From: a virus
Virus record (IMG/VR): IMGVR_UViG_3300022074_000329
Coordinates: 1-26,201 of that record
Strand: one strand, 5' to 3'
Length of the DNA stretch: 26,201 nucleotides
Shown here: positions 21,458 through 26,201 of the stretch, one piece after another
How the letters are laid out: each line of letters begins with the position of its first letter
Position numbering within the stretch: the stretch's first letter is position 1
The notes under the pieces: generated by a model
What the model was told of the DNA's origin: nothing
What the model saw: only the letters and a program-made list of their open reading frames with translations
Database searches by the model: none
Position numbers and translations under genes: made by a program

Positions 21458-22984
21458 TTATGCGCTCCTTCTAACTAAGCCGACCACAAAGAATTGGGTC
21501 GTGCGGGCGGCAAAATGTATGCCACCCATGATTGTGCGTTTCTTGCCTCTTGCGAAGTCAATGTAATCCCTAAACTCTGAATAATGGTTGTGGGCCTTGC
21601 CTTCCGCAATCTTCTTACTGCCAAGATGCCGATAGCCTCTGCGTATGGCCTCTCCCCACCACTTGCCGTGCAGCTTATCCATACACCAAACAACGGCCTC
21701 GCGCTTCATGCGAGGCGTAAACGCACCAGAGTTTACAGCGTGGGTCGCAACCACGCATCCACCGCCGCCGCCTCCGCTGTCACCGCTGTCGCTGTCGCTA
21801 GATGTGGGCCTCACGGGTGGCGCTGTTGCGGCTGCGGTATCCTCCATAGAATAGGTTGTGTTCCCAGCAGCGTCTGTTCCTGTAGCGACCATTTGGTATT
21901 GCGTCGGGGCTGCGCTCACATCGTCTGGCCGCTCGTAGCCGCCGGTTGAAGTGTCGTAAACCATACCCGTAGGTGCGGCCTCTTGCATTTCTGTTACGGT
22001 CGGGCTTTCGATTGGGTTATTTACACCACCTATTTGATAAGTGTCATCAAGCAGTATCTGGCCAAGCAATGTATTCGCCGCGATGCCAGTTACACCTTCT
22101 TGGATGTCGTCCACTACTTGCTGAACGGTTGATGCTTCGCTTGTGTCAGTAATTCCTGCGGCTGGATTTGTAATCATCGTAGAGGCTTGCACATTTGATG
22201 GCGGCAAGAATGCCGCAACACCTGTTGCATCAATTATTTCTGGCGTTATGCCAAGCCCAGTTGACTGCCCTGTCGGGTCTTGCGCTGCTTGCGCTGCTTG
22301 GTAATCGTAAACGGTTTGAAACGCCTCATTGTATTGCGGGTTTGTGGGGTCAGTTGCCATTATTTGCTGAGCAATCTGAACCTCTGGCGGCGCGATATTA
22401 AATATTTGGTCATTAGGCTGCACAGCCAAATTTGGATTGGCAGCAAAGCTTGTAGTCTCAAACGTAACATTTTGCGGCCCCGCAGCTGCCTGCGCCTGTG
22501 CAATTGCCAACTCGTTTGCACGATCTGCCGCTCTGATGTCTGCCATCGTACCCATAGTGCTGTAATCCACAGCAGGCTGCACGCGTGTTCCTGCTTGGCC
22601 TGTCACGGGATCAATGAAAAAGCTCTCAATGTATTGCGCCTGCGCTGGGCGCTGCGCGGCAAGCTCGTCAACGGCCTGCTGGTACAATGGAGCTGCGCTA
22701 TATCCGCGTACACCGCCAGCAAACTGTGTTGGCTCCGGCATGCCGCCCATAATATCAGCTTGCGTTGTTGGCGTTCCTAACCCAAATGCAGACGCAACGT
22801 CAGCGGTTTGCTGGAAGCCCGCCTGCTGAAACGGCGTAAACGCGGCAACATCTGGCCCGAAATACGGCACATAGCCAATCTGGCTAATGCCTTCGGCCTT
22901 TGCCAAGTTACGGCGCGCAGCCTCTTCAATGTATTCTGGGATCGTAACTGATGACGTTGTTGACCCGCCTTTGCCGCCTGCCAT
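21458..22984 (-). CDS. Virion protein with CFI-box-like C-terminal domain
   Basis: The 508-aa protein has a front part with IEEAARRNLAKAEGISQIGY and DVAAFTPFQQAGFQQTADVA, like other marine phage virion proteins. A long Thr/Ala/Asp-rich middle (about 130-390) follows, then a Ser/Asp/Gly stretch ending in six glycines (404-409). The last 99 residues form a distinct domain beginning CVVATHAVNSGAF (Cys410) and containing WCMDKLHGKWWGEAIRRGYR. The Gly run followed by C-[FV]-[IV]-A-T resembles the CFI-box C-terminal domain found on other secreted or surface proteins. It is coupled to its neighbour by TAATG overlap with AAGGAG upstream. Probably an internal virion or tail protein. Confidence 0.65.
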   Translation of the reverse strand: MAGGKGGSTTSSVTIPEYIEEAARRNLAKAEGISQIGYVPYFGPDVAAFTPFQQAGFQQTADVASAFGLGTPTTQADIMGGMPEPTQFAGGVRGYSAAPLYQQAVDELAAQRPAQAQYIESFFIDPVTGQAGTRVQPAVDYSTMGTMADIRAADRANELAIAQAQAAAGPQNVTFETTSFAANPNLAVQPNDQIFNIAPPEVQIAQQIMATDPTNPQYNEAFQTVYDYQAAQAAQDPTGQSTGLGITPEIIDATGVAAFLPPSNVQASTMITNPAAGITDTSEASTVQQVVDDIQEGVTGIAANTLLGQILLDDTYQIGGVNNPIESPTVTEMQEAAPTGMVYDTSTGGYERPDDVSAAPTQYQMVATGTDAAGNTTYSMEDTAAATAPPVRPTSSDSDSGDSGGGGGGCVVATHAVNSGAFTPRMKREAVVWCMDKLHGKWWGEAIRRGYRHLGSKKIAEGKAHNHYSEFRDYIDFARGKKRTIMGGIHFAARTTQFFVVGLVRRSA

Positions 22985-23346
22985 TATTCAAACTCCTTCA
23001 CATATGAGGCGTGCAGTGGCACCCAGCCATGCGCCTTCAGTGGTTTCTTCCAGCCAAACCGGCCCGTCATGGTCAACGCAGAGCATCCTTGCGCTTTTGC
23101 CCATGCTATCACATCTTCATGCATTTCTAAAATCTGATCCAACTCGCCGCCGCCAAGAAACACGTTTAAAACTTTCTTTCTCGGATATACCACTATTTCG
23201 GTCACTATGCACCCCCTCGGCGTGGGCCAGAGCTGCATCGTTCCTTTGTATATACCTTCGGCCACGTCGATGAAGTCATGCGTGCCGCCGGAATGCTCCA
23301 AGGCAGCCTCAATCCAGTCACGGCATCTCTCCAGCTCTTTATCCAT
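22984..23346 (-). CDS. GNAT-like phage protein, 120 aa
   Basis: The protein has CRDWIEAALEHSGGTHDFID at the front, beta strands CIVTEIVVYP and KVLNVFLGGG in the middle, then a helix with EDVIAWAKAQGCSALTMTGR and GWKKPLKAHGWVPLH. The A-x-x-x-GC-x-x-L and GR-x-GW-x-x-x-L-x-x-x-GW pattern looks like the C-terminal half of GNAT acetyltransferases, found as small proteins in podovirus structural operons. The usual acetyl-CoA P-loop is not evident. It may be structural or catalytic. GAGGCTTC precedes the ATG, which overlaps the previous gene by 8 bases. Confidence 0.6.
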   Translation of the reverse strand: MDKELERCRDWIEAALEHSGGTHDFIDVAEGIYKGTMQLWPTPRGCIVTEIVVYPRKKVLNVFLGGGELDQILEMHEDVIAWAKAQGCSALTMTGRFGWKKPLKAHGWVPLHASYVKEFE

Positions 23347-24001
23347 GAAGCCTCGTAATTGCTAAGGTTGACGCGGGTATCGCTGGCACCGGCGAAGACG
23401 CTGCGGTGTAATTCAGAAAGCCGCTTGTGCTGTCGATCATGTAATTCACTTCCAAGTAGTCATTCGCCGCAACAGTGAATATCTGCGTGCGCGACGTGAC
23501 CAGCGTGGCGTTATTCTGGTGCAGCGCAGTGGTCATGCCGCTATCTGCCACGTTGGTTCCGTTTACGCTGGGCCAAAAATAGAAGTGAACAGTGCTGGCT
23601 GACGTTGATGATATTTGCGCCGAGAACGATACAACATATTGGCCCGCCTCCTCGAACACGATGCGCGACGCTGGCGTGCCTTGCGTGATGCCGTCATTGC
23701 CTGTGGGCGCGTCATATGTGAGCTTGTACGCCGTGTTGGCGGCAACAGGCGTGACGTCTGACGTCAGGATGAAATCAGCGTGGCCATCTTCCAGCACGAT
23801 CTGCCGCCACTCGCCGTTTTTGCTGACAACGGGATACAAGTTTGTGCGATCCCACATCAGCACGCCATCTTCTGCTGCGCTTTCGCCGCCCGTCTGCTGC
23901 ACAAGCGGTGATCGCGTCTGACCAAGATAGAGCATCATGCGCCGCGCCCATGACTTCCAGTCATCGCCCTGCGGCTCTGGTGCGCGGTACTGCTGCGTCA
24001 T
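23339..24001 (-). CDS. Tail-region protein with jelly-roll (C1q-like) end
   Basis: The 220-aa protein has a short helical front (QGDDWKSWARRMMLYLGQTR), then LYPVVSKNGEWRQIVLEDG and a beta-rich C-terminal domain (about 78-220): NTAYKLTYDAP, ASRIVFEEAGQYVVSFSAQI, TVHFYFWPSVNGTNV, RTQIFTVAANDYLEVNYMID. This strand order is that of C1q/TNF-like jelly rolls common in phage appendage proteins. It probably forms a trimeric surface or fibre-attachment module. ATGA overlap with the tail hub gene. Confidence 0.65.
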   Translation of the reverse strand: MTQQYRAPEPQGDDWKSWARRMMLYLGQTRSPLVQQTGGESAAEDGVLMWDRTNLYPVVSKNGEWRQIVLEDGHADFILTSDVTPVAANTAYKLTYDAPTGNDGITQGTPASRIVFEEAGQYVVSFSAQISSTSASTVHFYFWPSVNGTNVADSGMTTALHQNNATLVTSRTQIFTVAANDYLEVNYMIDSTSGFLNYTAASSPVPAIPASTLAITRLHG

Positions 24002-25479
24002 CTACGTCCACCCGCAACAGTGTCCAGTCGGTTTATGCCAACGCGCCAGTCGGCAAGCCTTGCCCCGTCAACGCGCATCCGCACCTGACGGCCAGTGAAG
24101 CGCATGCTGGTTGGGTTGGCCATGCTAAACGGCCCGTATGATCTCTCGGTTCCGTTTGGATAGAAACGCGTCTTAAACGTTGCGCTGACATCGCCTTGCG
24201 TTTTTTCGTCTGGGATCATCTCCGTCACGCTAATGACGTTATCGCCGGTGCCAAGCATAATCGGGCCGGTTTCCGCGAACGGCGTCAAACCGCCATACTC
24301 GAAGCCGATCTCATGCTCGTATATCTTCTTGTCTGACGGATCAAACATCATCGGCTGCCTGAATGTGCCGGAGTCAGATCCTGCCGTGCGCGCCAGCTCG
24401 CCAATAGACCACGTGTTCTCGACGTAATTATACACGGCGTATCTGTTGTTTTCGTTTGATGAGCTGGACGGGTAGAACCACCATATCTCGCCAAAGTCGC
24501 CATTTGACATGGCAAACGCCTTGCTGATTTGCGCGCGGTTGATGTCGTTAAACACGTAGTCAGACACGTCGCTCTGGATCTCCTGCACGCCGCCGCCGGT
24601 GTAGGCGTAAAACGCATGCACGCCCATCCAGAAGCACCCAGCGTCAACCTTGGCATATGCAAGATTAGCCGCAAGCCCGCAGGCTGCGCCAACGCGCTCA
24701 ATGCCGTACACATATGGCGGTCCGATATAGTTGGCGACATGCGCGTCTGTCGTTGTCAGGATAAGCGTCTGCCCGCGAACATTCACGCCAGCCATAATCT
24801 GCCCGCTCGTCTGCAGCTCAAGATCGCCAGCCTCGTTTGTCGCGGCAGGCGTCCACGTCGTATTGTCTTCGCGGTCAGACCACTGAACAAGGCGTGGATT
24901 GCCGCCTGCGCCGAGACACATCAAAAAGCGCTCTGCCGTGACAACAATGCTGCGGTTATTGACTGGCGCGTTGGCGACCTGCGCAGCAATCGTGCCGGTG
25001 TTAAGCTGCCATTCATAAACCTTGCCGTCGTCTTCGTTATTGGCCAGCAAGTATTCGCCCCACGGCTGCAACGACCAAGCGGTCGCTGGCTGGATGCGTA
25101 CAGTGTCTGGCCGCGCAACGCCGTATGCGTAGCTGCCAAATAAGCCGCCGCCGTATCCAGTAAACGCTATAGCGTCTTCGCGGCCAGCGGTCAGGCCGCT
25201 CGGCGTGATGTCGAATTGATTTCCTGCGCTGTTGTAGACGTAAAGCTTGTTATACGTTCCGGCAGCAATCCAGCGGTCGCTGCTGTTGTCGATCCACGTT
25301 GTCATGCCGCGCGTGATCGCAGCGGTTGCCGTGTCAGATCTCTTACGCCAACCCTTGACCGGCTGCATCGTGCCGTCGATCCAACGTATCAAGCTTGCAT
25401 CGCGCCAGCGGCCCATGCTCTGCAAGTCGGTGCCGTTGCGGTAAACCCCAGCGGGTACGTCTAATCTAATCAGAGCCAT
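23998..25479 (-). CDS. Tail hub / DNA-stabilising protein candidate
   Basis: This 493-aa beta-rich protein starts MALIRLDVPAGVYRNGTDLQ and has repeated strand motifs typical of a beta-propeller: DNSSDRWIAAGTYNKLYVYN, LYVY/FGSYAYG, GEYLLANNEDDGKVYEWQLN, RFLMCLGAGGNPRLVQW, CFWMGVHAFYAYTGG. It ends ADWRVGINRLDTVAGGRR. Such proteins in P22-portal phages resemble gp10-type tail hubs that close the portal. The start is set at 25479 because GAGG lies upstream and the promoter at 25511 would begin the message near 25503, excluding the earlier ATG at 25539. First gene of the late unit. Confidence 0.6.
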   Translation of the reverse strand: MALIRLDVPAGVYRNGTDLQSMGRWRDASLIRWIDGTMQPVKGWRKRSDTATAAITRGMTTWIDNSSDRWIAAGTYNKLYVYNSAGNQFDITPSGLTAGREDAIAFTGYGGGLFGSYAYGVARPDTVRIQPATAWSLQPWGEYLLANNEDDGKVYEWQLNTGTIAAQVANAPVNNRSIVVTAERFLMCLGAGGNPRLVQWSDREDNTTWTPAATNEAGDLELQTSGQIMAGVNVRGQTLILTTTDAHVANYIGPPYVYGIERVGAACGLAANLAYAKVDAGCFWMGVHAFYAYTGGGVQEIQSDVSDYVFNDINRAQISKAFAMSNGDFGEIWWFYPSSSSNENNRYAVYNYVENTWSIGELARTAGSDSGTFRQPMMFDPSDKKIYEHEIGFEYGGLTPFAETGPIMLGTGDNVISVTEMIPDEKTQGDVSATFKTRFYPNGTERSYGPFSMANPTSMRFTGRQVRMRVDGARLADWRVGINRLDTVAGGRR

Positions 25480-25510
25480 CGTTGCCTCGTTGGTGTTGCG
25501 CGCTTGCCGC

Positions 25511-25539
25511 AGTGTAACACATGACCATTTGATGCGCAA
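25511..25539 (-). promoter_or_regulatory. Possible promoter of the late structural unit
   Basis: On the minus strand, TTGCGC (25534-25539) is followed after 17 bases by TACACT (25511-25516). It lies directly behind the hairpin terminator and in front of the long structural unit, so position supports it more than the hexamers do. Start point expected near 25503. Confidence 0.4.
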
Positions 25540-25560
25540 AAGGGCAGCGTTTTGCTGCCC
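25537..25560 (-). terminator. Hairpin terminator after the 68-aa gene
   Basis: On the minus strand GGGCAGC, a 5-base loop (AAAAC) and GCTGCCC form a perfect 7-bp stem, followed by TTTTGCG. It lies 25 bases past the end of the gene at 25586 and separates it from the structural unit. The plus-strand reading has no T run after the stem, so it works leftward. The best intrinsic terminator in the window. Confidence 0.72.
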
Positions 25561-25585
25561 CTAGCGTTTTCGTTGTGCTGCGCGG

Positions 25586-25792
25586 CTATTCCGCGTCAGG
25601 CTCAAGGGCGGCTTTTAGCTCGGCCATGAAGCCTTGCCTGCCCATCTGAAGCTGCACCAAGTTAAACTGCGCAGAGCCGATCTTCTGGTCTAGCGAATTG
25701 ATGTGATTTATGCACATCTTTGCAGTGTCGCTCAGTTGATCTTCGGTGTATTCCACATCGTCAATCGTAATGACCTTTTTGTCTTCAGTCAC
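25586..25792 (-). CDS. Small conserved phage protein, DUF6447-like
   Basis: The 68-aa protein begins MTEDKKVITIDDVEYTEDQL, then DTAKMCINHINSLDQKI, FNLVQLQMGRQGFMAEL and ends LEPDAE. The pattern of an I-x-x-x-Y-x-x-x-[DQ]-L front followed by one long helix resembles a small family found in marine phages (DUF6447, from memory). Start is GTG with AAAGGAG about 6 bases upstream. It may be a tail-region accessory protein. Function unknown. Confidence 0.65.
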   Translation of the reverse strand: MTEDKKVITIDDVEYTEDQLSDTAKMCINHINSLDQKIGSAQFNLVQLQMGRQGFMAELKAALEPDAE

Positions 25793-25809
25793 GTTGATCT
25801 CCTTTCAAG

Positions 25810-26121
25810 TTATGCTGCCCACGGAACTCCGTCAGCAGTCGTTGGATTAGCTATCGCATCAATCTTAGCAGCAATAGCAGCTTCAGTATCCTCTTGGGAT
25901 ACATGACCCCAGACCCAGCCTTGAGCTTGAGCCTCAGTAATATCTGCATAAGGTGTAAAGTCGGACGCAGAGGTATCATACTCTAGACCACAAGTGCCAT
26001 AAGCTGATGCTGTGTTGCCATCGTCATCAACGCCTGTGCAGCGCCAATGAGCAATGTAAACGCCACCATCTGATGTGTGACGCTCAAGGGTTGGAATAGT
26101 CCAAGTGTAAGTTACAGCCAT
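25810..26121 (-). CDS. Small conserved phage protein, tail region
   Basis: The 103-aa protein begins MAVTYTWTIPTLERHTSDGG and has VYIAHWRCTGVDDDGNTASA, YGTCGLEYD, then PYADITEAQAQGWVWGHVS. The Thr/Asp/Gly-rich beta front with two cysteines resembles small tail or fibre-region proteins of cyanophages and other marine phages. AGGAGACAG precedes the ATG, and it overlaps the previous gene by one base (TAATG). Likely a virion or fibre-associated protein; not proved. Confidence 0.65.
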   Translation of the reverse strand: MAVTYTWTIPTLERHTSDGGVYIAHWRCTGVDDDGNTASAYGTCGLEYDTSASDFTPYADITEAQAQGWVWGHVSQEDTEAAIAAKIDAIANPTTADGVPWAA

Positions 26122-26201
26122 TATTCTGTCTCCTGTGCTGCTAAGTGTGCGGCATAGGCATCCTTGACCGCTTGGGTGTGAACTGCGTTACATATGGCTT
26201 G
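26121..26201 (-). CDS. Partial C-terminus of an upstream gene
   Basis: The frame is open from the right edge and ends QAVKDAYAAHLAAQETE and stop, overlapping the next ATG as TAATG. Only 26 residues are visible; they read as an Ala-rich helix. It is the same operon-like run as the small tail-region genes downstream. The start and identity lie outside the window. Confidence 0.6.
   Translation of the reverse strand, partial: QAICNAVHTQAVKDAYAAHLAAQETE

Noticed and set aside
25480-25539. Earlier ATG for the tail hub gene
   Set aside because: The 20 extra residues are not domain-like, no ribosome site precedes the ATG, and it would lie in the promoter and terminator segment.
1-26201. Integrase, attachment site, CRISPR array, tRNA or insertion sequence
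   Set aside because: I looked for each on both strands and saw no convincing candidate; the repeat cluster at 1222-1368 lacks the regular repeat and spacer lengths of a CRISPR array.

Overview
The window is part of a double-stranded DNA bacteriophage genome, most likely a lytic short-tailed (podovirus-like) phage. The support is a P22-type portal, a scaffold, an SU10-type (DUF5309-like) major capsid protein, three large ejection-protein candidates (one with a lytic transglycosylase domain), and no tail tube, tape measure or baseplate genes. The base composition is moderately GC-rich. The holin resembles the three-segment type of alphaproteobacterial gene transfer agents, and several genes resemble marine phage families, so an aquatic alphaproteobacterial host is a reasonable inference. 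No terminase, DNA polymerase, RNA polymerase or integrase is visible, so both window edges lie inside a larger genome. I see no tRNA, CRISPR array or insertion sequence.

Layout from right to left, in the direction of transcription. Positions 26201-25586 hold a partial gene and two small tail-region genes, closed by a hairpin terminator at about 25540. A promoter-like site then starts a long head-to-tail unit at 25479-10114. It contains a tail hub candidate, a jelly-roll protein, a GNAT-like protein, a protein with a CFI-box C-terminus, an Ala/Gln-rich protein, a transglycosylase, a glycine-zipper ejection protein, the portal, a small protein, the scaffold and the capsid protein. A strong hairpin follows, then small head or lysis-associated membrane proteins, a holin and an M15 endolysin. 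The only rightward gene (9737-10117, a PD-(D/E)XK nuclease candidate) converges on the endolysin.

Positions 9624-6024 hold an accessory leftward unit: small acidic, zinc-motif and winged-helix proteins, a 30-residue membrane microprotein, an AT-rich HNH endonuclease, and an orphan cytosine-5 DNA methyltransferase. Positions 5970-338 hold the regulatory and replication/recombination unit: a ribbon-helix-helix regulator, RuvC-like resolvase, RecE-like exonuclease, SSB-like protein, TOPRIM primase-helicase and two conserved phage proteins. The accessory unit and the replication unit each begin with a promoter-like sequence of the same design (TTGCAC, 16 bp, TATAGT or TATGTT).

Two non-coding signals stand out. 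Just after the primase-helicase gene, nine copies of GTGCGG/CCGCAC are packed into about 145 bp around an AT-rich palindrome, which is a candidate replication origin or regulator-binding array. At the left edge, an AT-rich stretch holds two related TTTGACCA dyads beside a possible leftward promoter. Most genes overlap by 1-8 bases (ATGA, GTGA, TGATG, TTGA), which supports translational coupling and fixed many of the starts chosen here.
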